Below are positions 25,210 to 37,941 of a DNA stretch of 64,000 nucleotides, piece by piece; the stretch's first letter is position 1; every line of letters starts with the position of its first letter. This stretch comes from Actinomycetospora lemnae (GTDB lineage: Bacteria; Actinomycetota; Actinomycetes; Mycobacteriales; Pseudonocardiaceae). Made by a program: the position numbers and the translations under genes. Where the stretch lies: assembly GCF_028737315.1 (NCBI RefSeq), contig NZ_JAQZAO010000010.1:1-64000 (forward strand), written 5' to 3'. The notes under the pieces are model-generated. The model was given only the letters and a program-made list of their open reading frames with translations. It searched no databases and had not been told where the DNA came from.

Positions 25210-25746
25210 TCAGGCGGTCGGGCCGACCGGGAGCGGTCCGGCGACGACGGCCGGGTCGTCCTGCGCGGCCTGCTCGTGCGGCACCGGCGCCGGGGGCACG
25301 ACCGTGACCGGGCACGGCGCGTGCAGCACCGCCGAGAGCCCGACCGACCCGAGCACGGCGCTGCGCAGCCCGCCGCGGCCTCGGTGACCGACCACGAGCA
25401 TCGCCGCGCCCTGCGCCTCCTGCGTCAGGACGAAGGCGGCGGGGCCGGTGACCGCGACGACCGTGACCGGCACCGCGCGGTGCGTCGGGTCGAGCTCGGC
25501 GCGCATCTTCTCCACGTGCTCACGGGCCGTGTCCTCGACGGCCGCCCGGATCTCGCCGCTGTCGGCGATCAGCGGGTAGCCGTACGTGGTCATCCAGGCG
25601 TCCGGGGGCTCGTGGGCGACGACCACGCGCACCGCCGCCCCCCGGCGTGCGCCCTCGGCGATCGCCCAGCGCACCGCGGCCTCCGCGTGCCGCGAGCCGT
25701 CGAACCCCACGACGATCGTCCCGCCGTCGTCCTGCGTCGTGTCCAT
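25210..25746 (-). CDS. Single-domain universal stress protein
   Basis: 178 aa. IVVGFDGSRHAEAAVRWA at the start, intact ATP loop GHRGRGGLRSAVLGS, and a Pro-rich tail. Closest in the window to the single-domain Usps at 20053, 44182 and 46108. Separate transcription unit, divergent from the nitroreductase at 25912 across a perfect box. Confidence 0.92.
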   Translation of the reverse strand: MDTTQDDGGTIVVGFDGSRHAEAAVRWAIAEGARRGAAVRVVVAHEPPDAWMTTYGYPLIADSGEIRAAVEDTAREHVEKMRAELDPTHRAVPVTVVAVTGPAAFVLTQEAQGAAMLVVGHRGRGGLRSAVLGSVGLSAVLHAPCPVTVVPPAPVPHEQAAQDDPAVVAGPLPVGPTA

Positions 25747-25843
25747 TCCCCGTCCACCCCTCGGTTCGTCGGAGCCGCTGATCGGGGACCACCCTCACGC
25801 CGCGACGCCCTCCGGCACCGGAGGCGGACGGTCCCTCCGTGCC

Positions 25844-25857
25844 GGGCCGTCGGTCCC
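25844..25857. promoter_or_regulatory. DosR-like box, exact match
   Basis: GGGCC-GTCG-GTCCC followed by T lies 55 nt before the nitroreductase start (25912) and 98 nt before the divergent Usp start (25746). Confidence 0.7.
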
Positions 25858-25911
25858 TGGTGAGCGGCCCGCCACGGACCGACGCTGGTCACCGAGATCG
25901 AGGAGGACGGC

Positions 25912-26913
25912 GTGGCCGCAGCAGGAGGCACCGTGACGACGCGCGAGGGCTGGACATCCGGGACGACGGACGTCGTCCAGCTCCTGCGTGCCGGGGCGAG
26001 CGCGCCGTCGAGCCACAACAGCCAGCCCTGGCGACTGCGGTGGCACCACGACGCGGTCGAGGTCCACGGCGACCCGGACCGGCGGCTCGCGGTCGCCGAC
26101 CCCGACGCCCGGGAGCTGCGGCTGGCGTGCGGCGCCGCCCTGGTCAACGTGCGGCTCGCGGTGCGCGCGCAGGGCCGACGGGCCCACACGCAGCTGCTGC
26201 CCGACCCGGCCGACCGCTGGTTCCTCGGGAGGGTGCGCCCGGGCTCGGCCCTGCCGCCGTCGGCGTGGGAGAGCGAGCTGGCGGCCGCGATCCCGCGTCG
26301 GCACACCGACCGCCACCCCTTCGACGGGCGACCGCTCCCGGCCGTGCTGCGCGACCACATGGGCCGGGCGGCGGCACGGGAGAGCTGCCGGCTGGTGTTC
26401 CTCACCGAGACCGGCGAGCGGCGCCGGCTGCGCGACCTCACGTCGCGGGCCCACCGGCAGCAGCGCGCGGATCCCGCCTTCGTCGCGGAGTGGGAGCACT
26501 GGATCGGCCACGCGGCGCGGGAGGAGGACGGGCTCCCCCGCGCCCACGCGGCGCACGCCCCGCGGGCCGACGACGCCTGGCGTCCCCGGGACTTCGGCGA
26601 CGTGGTCGCCGACAGCGACCGCACCGCGCACCACGTCGGCCTCGAGGACGAGCCGACCGTCGCCGTCCTGCTCTCCTACGACGACGGCGCGCTCGCCCAC
26701 CTGCGCGCGGGGGCGGCGATGCAGCAGGTGCTGCTCACGGCCACGGCGCACGGGGTGGGGTCGTCGTTCGTCGCGCCACCGCTCGAGGTCGCCGCCGTGC
26801 GCGACGAGGTGCGCGCCCTGCTCGGCGGGGTGCTCTGGCCGCAGGTGATCCTGCGCCTGGGGTGGGGTCGGCCGGTGCCGCCGACCCCGCGCCGCCGTCA
26901 CCCCGACGTCTGA
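25912..26913 (+). CDS. Acg/Rv2032-family nitroreductase-fold flavoprotein
   Basis: 333 aa from a GTG at 25912 (GAGGAGG upstream); a second GTG at 25933 also has AGGAGG. The FMN-binding start SAPSSHNSQPWRLRW, the RELRLACGAALVNVRLAVRAQGR block and RRHTDRHPFDGRPL are Acg-family hallmarks. Family members such as Rv2032 are DosR-induced and bind FMN, with little known nitroreductase activity. The stop TGA abuts the convergent histidine kinase stop (TGATCA at 26911-26916). Confidence 0.87.
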   Translation: MAAAGGTVTTREGWTSGTTDVVQLLRAGASAPSSHNSQPWRLRWHHDAVEVHGDPDRRLAVADPDARELRLACGAALVNVRLAVRAQGRRAHTQLLPDPADRWFLGRVRPGSALPPSAWESELAAAIPRRHTDRHPFDGRPLPAVLRDHMGRAAARESCRLVFLTETGERRRLRDLTSRAHRQQRADPAFVAEWEHWIGHAAREEDGLPRAHAAHAPRADDAWRPRDFGDVVADSDRTAHHVGLEDEPTVAVLLSYDDGALAHLRAGAAMQQVLLTATAHGVGSSFVAPPLEVAAVRDEVRALLGGVLWPQVILRLGWGRPVPPTPRRRHPDV

Positions 26914-31512
<4,599 letters not shown>

Positions 31513-31516
<4 letters not shown>

Positions 31517-31541
31517 CAGGACCGTTGCGGCTCGGACGATG
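31513..31541 (+). promoter_or_regulatory. Possible housekeeping-type promoter
   Basis: A perfect TTGACA (31513-31518) overlaps the upstream stop codon. A weak -10 (ACGATG, 31536-31541) follows after 17 nt, about 44 nt before the GAF gene start. No exact DosR-like box lies here, unlike most promoters in the window. Confidence 0.35.
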
Positions 31542-31584
31542 TGGTTCGTCCTCCGTACAGATTCGGCCGCCCGGAAGGGGTGCC

Positions 31585-32913
31585 GTGCCCGACCGCCCTG
31601 AGTCCACGACCCCCTCGGAGGGCCTCGCCTTCCCCACGGTGGCGCGGCTCGAGCTCGACGACCTGCTCGACCAGCTCATCGACCGGGCCACCGAGGTCAA
31701 GCTCACCCAGGGCCGGCTGCGCGGGCTGCTCGACGCCGTGCACCACATCACCGCGGGACACGAGCTCGACGACCTGGTCGCGCGGATCGTCGAGAACGCG
31801 CGGGGCCTGGTGCGCGCGCGGTACGCCGCGCTCGGCATCGTGCGCGACGGCCGCCTCATCCGCTTCGTGCACATCGGCATGGACGCCGGCACCGTGGCCC
31901 GGATCGGCGCGCTGCCCCAGGGGAAGGGGGTGCTCGGCGAGCTCATCGAGCACCCGCAGCCGCTGCGTCTCGACGACCTCTCCACCCACCCGTCGGCCGT
32001 CGGCTTCCCCGCCGACCACCCGCCGATGCGGTCGTTCCTCGGCGTTCCGCTGCTCGCGAGCGGCACCGTCTACGGGAACCTCTACGTCACCGAGAGCGAG
32101 CACGACGGCGGCTTCGGCGCCGACGACGAGCAGCTGCTGACCGCGCTGGCCGGGGCTGCCGGGATCGCGGTCGAGAACGCCCTGCTCCTCGACGCCGAAC
32201 GTCGCCGCGCGCGGTGGCAGGCGGCCTCCGCGCAGTTGGCCAGCAGCCTGCTCGCCGGGGACCTCCCGCCCTCCGACGAGCTCGAGCACCTGCTCGAGAC
32301 CGCGGTGGACGTGGCCCGGGCCCACGGTGCGGCGATCACGGAGGTCCGCGACGCCGACCCGACCACCGCCCACGTCGCGGCGGCGGCCGGACACCTCGCG
32401 CACTGGGCCGGGCGCACCGCGGAGGTCGGCGGGTCCATCACCCGGACGGCCCTCGACGCCGAGGGCCCGGTGCTCGTCGCCGACGCGACGACCGATCCCC
32501 GCACCACCGGCGTGGTCGAACGGGCACCGGAGGTGCGCTCGGTGCTGGCCGTGCCCCTGGACGCGTCGGCGTCCGGCTCCCGGTCCGTGCTCGTGCTGAC
32601 TCGGACCGAGGACGACGAGGTGTTCGGCCCGGTCGAGGCGGAGATGCTGCTCTCCTTCGCCGCGCACGCCACCACCGCCATCGAGCTCGGCCGCGGCCGG
32701 CGCGACCGCGAGGCCGTCCGGGCCCTGGAGGACCGCGAGCAGCTGGTCCTGTCGCTGTCGGAGCAGGTGCTCCAGCGCGTCCAGCGGGTGGGGCTCGCGC
32801 TCACCGCCGCCGCCTCGGGCGCCGAGCCGGCCCTGCGCGACCAGCTCCTCGCCCAGGTCGCCGAGCTCGACGACGTCACCCGAGCGGTGCGCGACACGGT
32901 GTTCCCGCGCTGA
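31585..32913 (+). CDS. GAF-GAF protein with degenerate, kinase-dead C-terminus
   Basis: 442 aa, GTG at 31585. Two GAF domains align with those of the DevS-like kinase: GAF-A keeps HPSAVGFPADHPPMRSFLGV with His145 at the presumed haem-ligand position. The segment after GAF-B (REQLVLSLSEQVLQRVQRVGLAL) aligns with the HisKA_3 helix [23 protein letters not shown], but the phospho-acceptor His is Ser392. The protein ends about 50 residues later with no ATPase domain. It cannot autophosphorylate; it could bind gas or redox ligand and pair with the real kinase. Confidence 0.85.
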   Translation: MPDRPESTTPSEGLAFPTVARLELDDLLDQLIDRATEVKLTQGRLRGLLDAVHHITAGHELDDLVARIVENARGLVRARYAALGIVRDGRLIRFVHIGMDAGTVARIGALPQGKGVLGELIEHPQPLRLDDLSTHPSAVGFPADHPPMRSFLGVPLLASGTVYGNLYVTESEHDGGFGADDEQLLTALAGAAGIAVENALLLDAERRRARWQAASAQLASSLLAGDLPPSDELEHLLETAVDVARAHGAAITEVRDADPTTAHVAAAAGHLAHWAGRTAEVGGSITRTALDAEGPVLVADATTDPRTTGVVERAPEVRSVLAVPLDASASGSRSVLVLTRTEDDEVFGPVEAEMLLSFAAHATTAIELGRGRRDREAVRALEDREQLVLSLSEQVLQRVQRVGLALTAAASGAEPALRDQLLAQVAELDDVTRAVRDTVFPR

Positions 32914-32916
32914 TCG

Positions 32917-33519
32917 TCAGCGTCGGCTCTCCTTGTCGGGTCCGGCGAAGCGGCGCCAGGCGTCGTCCCACGCCCGCAGCCGCGCCCGGTCGAGGACCCA
33001 GCGGAGCGCGGCGAGCAGCAGCAACGAGACGACCAGCTCGGCGAGGACCAGGCAGACGGTCACGAAGACGCCCTGGGCGGCCGGCTGGTCCGCGCGCATC
33101 GGCGGCGGCGTGGGCCGGTCCCGGCCGTCCACCCACAAGACCGCGACGTCACCGGGCCGCGCGCCGGACGGCACGTCGGCCCGGGCGACACGCTCCGTGC
33201 CGTCCGCGGCGATCCAGCGCACGGGCGCCCGCCACACCGCGGTGACGGCGTCGTCCTGCCCGTCGGCGAGGCGCTCGGGCTCCGCGGTGACCGTGGCGGT
33301 GACCTGGTGCCGCTCGGCCTGCTGCACGGCGACCTGGGGTTCGAGCCGCGCGGTGGTCTCGCTGCCGACGGCGAGCGCCACGGGGAGGAAGAGCAGGCCC
33401 AGCAGCAGGAGGAGCCAGCGCGCCCCCACCTCGATGCGGTCGCTGCGCCGGCGCAGCTCGGAGCGTCGCGGCACGAAGGCGCCGATCCACCGCCGGGTCG
33501 CCTCGGTCGTCCTGTCCAT
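32917..33519 (-). CDS. Rv1733c-like two-helix membrane protein, copy 2
   Basis: 200 aa, exactly the length of the paralogue at 4207-4809, and similar throughout: a basic start RSELRRRSDRIEVGARW, TM1 about 34-52, an extracytoplasmic domain with PVRWIAADGTERVARADV and RPGDVAVLWVDGRDRP, TM2 about 148-170, and an LRAWDDAWRRFAGPD tail. Rv1733c of the mycobacterial DosR regulon has the same layout. ATG at 33519 behind GGGAGG. Its end is 3 nt from the convergent GAF gene's stop. Confidence 0.78.
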   Translation of the reverse strand: MDRTTEATRRWIGAFVPRRSELRRRSDRIEVGARWLLLLLGLLFLPVALAVGSETTARLEPQVAVQQAERHQVTATVTAEPERLADGQDDAVTAVWRAPVRWIAADGTERVARADVPSGARPGDVAVLWVDGRDRPTPPPMRADQPAAQGVFVTVCLVLAELVVSLLLLAALRWVLDRARLRAWDDAWRRFAGPDKESRR

Positions 33520-33642
33520 GGTGAGCCGCCTCCCGCTGCTCCTCGTGTCTCGAGGTGTCTCGAGGACGAGCGTCGGACTGCTCCGGGTGCCGCAGCACTG
33601 CCGGCGGACCCCGCGACGCCGGACGGCAGACCTGATCCGACC

Positions 33643-33656
33643 GGGACCATCGGCCG
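33643..33656. promoter_or_regulatory. DosR-like box, one mismatch
   Basis: GGGAC-CATC-GGCCG lies 124 nt upstream of the Rv1733c-like gene start (33519), just past the end of the next gene. Confidence 0.45.
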
Positions 33657-33660
33657 GTCC

Positions 33661-34083
33661 TCACCCGCCCTCGGTCGGGTCCAGCGCGAGCTGCCGGCCG
33701 GTGATCCGGTGCGCGGTGATGCGCACGACGTGGGCGCCCCGCCGGCGGACCCAGGGCCGGTGCGCCACGTCGATCACGGAGATGAGCTCGTCGACGTCGG
33801 TGACCACCTCGGCGCGCCCGACCACGAGCACGCTCCAGCCGGTGTGGGTGTCGGCGTCGACCTCGTCCACCTCGAAGGCCACGAGGTCGCGCCGCCGGGC
33901 GGCCTCGAGCTTCGGTCCCGGGCCGGTGCGCACGATGATCGAGCTGCCGTGCCGGAGGAAGTTCACGGGGTGCGCGGCGGGTCCCGCGTCCTCGGTGAAG
34001 ACCATGCGCCCGACGGGGACGCTGTCGAGCAGGCGGTGGCACTCGGCCACCGTCATCTCGTCGGTCTCGCGGCTCCTCGTCAT
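33661..34083 (-). CDS. Pyridoxamine 5'-phosphate oxidase-fold flavin protein
   Basis: 140 aa, ATG behind GGAGG. The split-barrel pattern (ECHRLLDSVPVGRMVFTEDAGPAAHPVNFLRHGSSIIVRTGPGPKLEAA ... VAFEVDEVDADTHTGWSVLVVGRAEVV) matches PPOX-family proteins that bind FMN or F420, found repeatedly in mycobacterial dormancy regulons. Substrate unknown. A paralogue is at 43190-43603. Divergent from the nitroreductase at 34273 across two perfect boxes. Confidence 0.85.
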   Translation of the reverse strand: MTRSRETDEMTVAECHRLLDSVPVGRMVFTEDAGPAAHPVNFLRHGSSIIVRTGPGPKLEAARRRDLVAFEVDEVDADTHTGWSVLVVGRAEVVTDVDELISVIDVAHRPWVRRRGAHVVRITAHRITGRQLALDPTEGG

Positions 34084-34153
34084 CGCGTGCCTCCGATCTC
34101 GTGCCTGCCCCCGCCGGTGCGCCGAACGTGGTGCGCCTCGCCCTCCCGGTTGA

Positions 34154-34188
34154 GGGACCCACGACCCGGATCGCGGGTCGATCGGCCC
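34154..34188. promoter_or_regulatory. Tandem exact DosR-like boxes, 21 bp apart
   Basis: GGGAC-CCAC-GACCC (34154-34167) and GGGTC-GATC-GGCCC (34175-34188) both match GGGNC-N4-GNCCC exactly and start 21 bp apart, on one face of the helix. They lie 71 nt from the PPOX start (34083) and 85 nt from the nitroreductase start (34273). Confidence 0.75.
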
Positions 34189-34272
34189 GTTCCGCGAGGC
34201 ACTTCGTGCCTGGTGGCCGACGTCCTCGCGCGCGCACCGTCGAGGGCGGCGACGAGAGACGAGGAGACCGGC

Positions 34273-35352
34273 ATGGAGACGCGCCGCGAGACCGGGGCGC
34301 TGTCCGTGGCCCCGGAGGGCGGACGGTCCGGGACGACGACGAGCCCCCGGGAGGCGGTGCTCGCCGCGCTCGAGGACTCGCTCCGGGCGCCGTCGGAGCA
34401 CAACACGCAGCCCTGGCGGTGGACCCTGCTGCCCGACCGTCTCGAGCTCGCGGTGGACCCGCACCGGCGGCTGCCGTTCACCGACGAGCGCGGGGAGGGC
34501 GCGCTGCTCGCCTGCGGCGCCGCGCTGCACCACCTGCGTCTCGGTCTCGCCGCCCGCGGCTGGACCCCGCTGGTCCGTCTCGACCGGGAGGGCCCGCCGC
34601 AGCGTCGCGTGGCGGAGGTTCGCTGGCTGGCGGCCGACACCGTCCCCGAGGACGCGCGCCGGCAGGCCGCCGCGATCGAGCGCCGCCGGACCGATCGCCG
34701 CCGCTACGCCGCCGATCCCGTCGACCCCGGCGTCGTCGACGAGCTCGTCCGGGCCGCACGGGCCTTCGACGGCGGCCTGCACGTCGTCTCCGGCCACGCC
34801 CGCCGCTCCCTCGTCGACGCCATGCGCGACGCCGCCCTCCTCCAGCTCGACCGGCCCGGGTACGCCGCGGAGCTGCAGCGCTGGACACACCGCTACGCAG
34901 GTGGGGCCGACGGGATCCCCCACGGCGCCCGGCTCGCCGAGCCGCACCTCTACGACGACCTCGTGCTGCGGTGGTTCCCCGGCGGAGGCCTCCACCAGCC
35001 CCGCGGCGGCACCGACCACGAGGACGCCTCCACCCTGCTCGTCCTGACCGCCGACGGCGCCGACGGCGCCGACAGCGCCGACAGGCACACGGCCTCGGTC
35101 GTGCGCGCGGGCGAGGCCCTGAGCGCGGTCCTCCTCGAGGCGACGAGCCACGACCTCGCCGCGACCCCCATCACCCAGGTCCTCGAGGTCGACGAGACCC
35201 GCGAGCGCGTCCGCCGGCTCGTCGGGGGCCACCCGGTCGTCGTCCTGCGGGTCGGCCGGCCCGTGCCGGACGCCCCGCCGCCCCCACGCACCCCGCGCCG
35301 CGACCTCGCCGCGGTCCTGGTCGACCGGGGCGCCGAGCAGGACACCCGGTGA
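34273..35352 (+). CDS. Acg/Rv2032-family nitroreductase-fold flavoprotein
   Basis: 359 aa, ATG behind GAGGAGA. The FMN-binding motif RAPSEHNTQPWRW is intact, followed by LLACGAALHHLRLGLAARGWTP and RRRTDRRRYAADPV. An acidic ADGADGADSAD insertion near residue 260 is encoded by a short DNA repeat. The stop overlaps the GTG of the GH65 gene (GTGA), so redox flavoprotein and glycan phosphorylase are co-translated, an unusual pairing. Confidence 0.88.
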   Translation: METRRETGALSVAPEGGRSGTTTSPREAVLAALEDSLRAPSEHNTQPWRWTLLPDRLELAVDPHRRLPFTDERGEGALLACGAALHHLRLGLAARGWTPLVRLDREGPPQRRVAEVRWLAADTVPEDARRQAAAIERRRTDRRRYAADPVDPGVVDELVRAARAFDGGLHVVSGHARRSLVDAMRDAALLQLDRPGYAAELQRWTHRYAGGADGIPHGARLAEPHLYDDLVLRWFPGGGLHQPRGGTDHEDASTLLVLTADGADGADSADRHTASVVRAGEALSAVLLEATSHDLAATPITQVLEVDETRERVRRLVGGHPVVVLRVGRPVPDAPPPPRTPRRDLAAVLVDRGAEQDTR

Positions 35353-37823
35353 CCGAGCCGGACATGTGGACGCTCGTGCTCGACGGCTGGGACCCCGCCG
35401 ACGAGGGGCGCCGGGAGGCGCTGTGCACGCTCGGCAACGGCTACCTCGGCACCCGGGGCGCGCTGCCGGAGAGCAGCGCCGACGGCGTGCACTACCCGGG
35501 CACCTACGCCGCCGGCGTCTTCAACCGGCTGTCCGACGTGATCGACGGGGTGGCGGTCGAGAACGAGAGCATGGTCAACCTGCCGAACTGGCTCGACCTG
35601 CGGATCGCGGTGGAGGACGGTGCCTGGCTCGACCTGGCGAGCGTGCGGGTGCTGGAGCACCGCGAGCAGCTGGACACGGCACGCGGGGTGCTGCACCGCA
35701 CCACCCGGTTCGTCGACGGCGCGGGCCGGCACAGCCGGCTGGACCAGCGCCGGTTCGTGCACCGCGAGCGGCGGCACCTGGCCGGGCTGCACACGGCGTT
35801 CGTCGCCGAGGACTGGAGCGGCCGGCTGACCGTCGCGTCCGGGGTGGACGGCACGGTGACCAACAGCGGGGTGGCCCGCTACCGCCACCTCTCCGGGCGG
35901 CACCTCGAGGTGCTCACGGCCGAGGAGACCGGCGACGACACCGTGCTGCTGATCGCCGCCACCACGCAGTCACGGCACCGCATCGCCGTCGGCGCCCGCA
36001 CCCGGGTGACCGTCCCCGTCGACACGCCCGTCGCCCGCGTGCCGGATCGGGCGGAGGGCCGCATCGGCCACCGCCTGACCCTCGAGGTCCGTGCCGGCGA
36101 GGCCGTGGAGATCGAGAAGATCGCCGCGGTCGTCACCTCGCGGGACGTGGCGATCGCCGAGCCCGGTCTGGCCGCGACCGCGCTGCTCGCCGAGGCCCCG
36201 GGCTTCGAGGAGCTGCTCGCCGAGCACACCCGGAGCTGGGGCCGGCTGTGGCGACGATGCCGCATCGAGGTGCTCGACGGCACCAGCCCGCCGCCCGTGG
36301 AGACCGTGCGCGACCTGCGGCTGGCCGGGTTCCACGTGCTCCAGACCGTGTCCCGGCACGACCTCGACCTCGATGCCGGCATCCCCGCCCGGGGCCTGCA
36401 CGGCGAGGCCTACCGGGGCCACGTGTTCTGGGACGAGCTGTTCGTGCTCCCGGTCCTCGTGCTGCGGTTCCCCGCGCTCGCCCGCGCCCTGCTGCTCTAC
36501 CGGGTCCGCCGCCTCGACGCGGCGCGTCGGGCCGCGCGGGCGGCCGGTCACCGCGGGGCGATGTTCCCGTGGCAGTCGGGCAGCGACGGCCGCGAGGAGA
36601 GCCAGCGGCTGCACCTCAACCCGCTCTCGGGCCGGTGGCTGCCCGACGTCAGCGACCGGCAGCGCCACATCGGGCTCGCGGTCGCCCACAACCTCTGGCA
36701 GTACGTCCAGGCCACCGGCGACCTGGCCTTCCTGACCGACGAGGGCGGCGCCGAGGTGCTCCTCGAGGTCGCCCGGTTCTTCGCCGACCTGGCCGAGCAC
36801 GACCCGGCCGACGGCCGCTTCCACATCCGCGGGGTGATGGGCCCCGACGAGTACACGACCCGCTACCCCGGGTCGGACCGTCCCGGCATCGACGACAACG
36901 CCTACACCAACGTCCTGACCGTGTGGGTCCTCCAGCGGGCCCGGGAGCTGCTCGACCTCCTGCCGCCGTCCCGGCGCGACGAGCTGACGGCGACCCTCGA
37001 CCTGGGCCCGGCCGAGCTGCGGCACTGGCGCGAGGTCGGCGAACGCATGGCCGTGCCGATCCACCCCGACGGCGTGATCAGCCAGTTCGCGGGCTACCGC
37101 GATCTCCCGGAGCTCGACTGGGACGCCTACCGGCGGCGCTACGGCGACCTGCAGCGCCTGGACCGGATCCTCGAGGCCGAGGGGCGCTCGGTGGACGACT
37201 ACCAGGCCTCCAAGCAGGCCGACGTCCTCATGCTCTTCTACCTCTTCTCCGCCGACGAGCTCCGCGACCTGCTCGGCGGTCTCGGCTACGCCCTGCCGCC
37301 CGAGGCGATCCCCCGCACGATCGACCACTACCTGGCCCGGACCGCTCACGGCTCCACCCTCAGCGCGCTGGTGCACGCCTGGGTGCTCGCCCGGGCGCAC
37401 CGCGAGGAGGCGCTGGACCACTTCGACCGCGTCGTGCGCAGCGACGTCGCCGACCTGCAGGGCGGCACCACCGCCGAGGGTGTGCACCTCGGCGCGATGG
37501 CCGGGGCCGTGGACGTGGTGCAGCGCTGCTTCGCCGGTGTGGAGACCCGCGGCGACGTGCTCCGGTTCAACCCGCACTGGCCGGGGCGCTTCGGCGTGCT
37601 CGAGCTGGCTCTGCAGTACCGCGGGCGGCCGCTGACCGCGCGGGTGACCGACCGCGAGGTGTGCGTGTCCGCCGACGCCGGCCCCGGGGGTCCGGTCCGC
37701 GTCGCCGTCGGGGACGAGATCCGCGACCTGTGGCCCGGGGAGACGGTGCGGCTGCGGGTCCCGGGAGCGAGCGGTGTGGGCCGCCGGGCGTGGGGTCAGC
37801 GCGAGGGACTCGTCGCTCCGTGA
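35349..37823 (+). CDS. Glycoside hydrolase family 65 (trehalose/maltose-type phosphorylase)
   Basis: 824 aa, close to the usual GH65 length. N-terminal beta-sandwich (LCTLGNGYLGTRGALPE) and (alpha/alpha)6 barrel. The catalytic acid is probably Glu501 in RGVMGPDEYT, and AHGSTLS fits the phosphate-binding site. GH65 enzymes phosphorolyse alpha-glucobioses such as trehalose, maltose or kojibiose to a glucose phosphate, saving an ATP. Substrate cannot be fixed from the sequence. Similar to mycobacterial Rv3401. Confidence 0.9.
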   Translation: MTEPDMWTLVLDGWDPADEGRREALCTLGNGYLGTRGALPESSADGVHYPGTYAAGVFNRLSDVIDGVAVENESMVNLPNWLDLRIAVEDGAWLDLASVRVLEHREQLDTARGVLHRTTRFVDGAGRHSRLDQRRFVHRERRHLAGLHTAFVAEDWSGRLTVASGVDGTVTNSGVARYRHLSGRHLEVLTAEETGDDTVLLIAATTQSRHRIAVGARTRVTVPVDTPVARVPDRAEGRIGHRLTLEVRAGEAVEIEKIAAVVTSRDVAIAEPGLAATALLAEAPGFEELLAEHTRSWGRLWRRCRIEVLDGTSPPPVETVRDLRLAGFHVLQTVSRHDLDLDAGIPARGLHGEAYRGHVFWDELFVLPVLVLRFPALARALLLYRVRRLDAARRAARAAGHRGAMFPWQSGSDGREESQRLHLNPLSGRWLPDVSDRQRHIGLAVAHNLWQYVQATGDLAFLTDEGGAEVLLEVARFFADLAEHDPADGRFHIRGVMGPDEYTTRYPGSDRPGIDDNAYTNVLTVWVLQRARELLDLLPPSRRDELTATLDLGPAELRHWREVGERMAVPIHPDGVISQFAGYRDLPELDWDAYRRRYGDLQRLDRILEAEGRSVDDYQASKQADVLMLFYLFSADELRDLLGGLGYALPPEAIPRTIDHYLARTAHGSTLSALVHAWVLARAHREEALDHFDRVVRSDVADLQGGTTAEGVHLGAMAGAVDVVQRCFAGVETRGDVLRFNPHWPGRFGVLELALQYRGRPLTARVTDREVCVSADAGPGGPVRVAVGDEIRDLWPGETVRLRVPGASGVGRRAWGQREGLVAP

Positions 37824-37892
37824 GGTCGGCCGTCCGCGGGTGCTGCCCGGCCTCGGGCGGCCACTGGTCCTGTGACCAGGAGGACGCGCGAC

Positions 37893-37906
37893 GGGACCTT
37901 GTGCCC
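37893..37906. promoter_or_regulatory. DosR-like box, one mismatch
   Basis: GGGAC-CTTG-TGCCC followed by T lies 36 nt upstream of the acyltransferase GTG at 37942. Confidence 0.55.
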
Positions 37907-37941
37907 TGCGGTCCGGCGACGCGGGGGGCCAGGGTGACCTC

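Noticed and set aside
31518-31531. AGGAC-CGTT-GCGGC as a DosR-like box before the GAF pseudo-sensor
   Set aside because: Three or more mismatches; the overlapping TTGACA promoter reading is better supported, though itself weak.
37871-37886. Small inverted repeat CTGGTC/GACCAG as a terminator after the GH65 gene
   Set aside because: Only a 6-bp stem upstream of the box and promoter region; too short to call.
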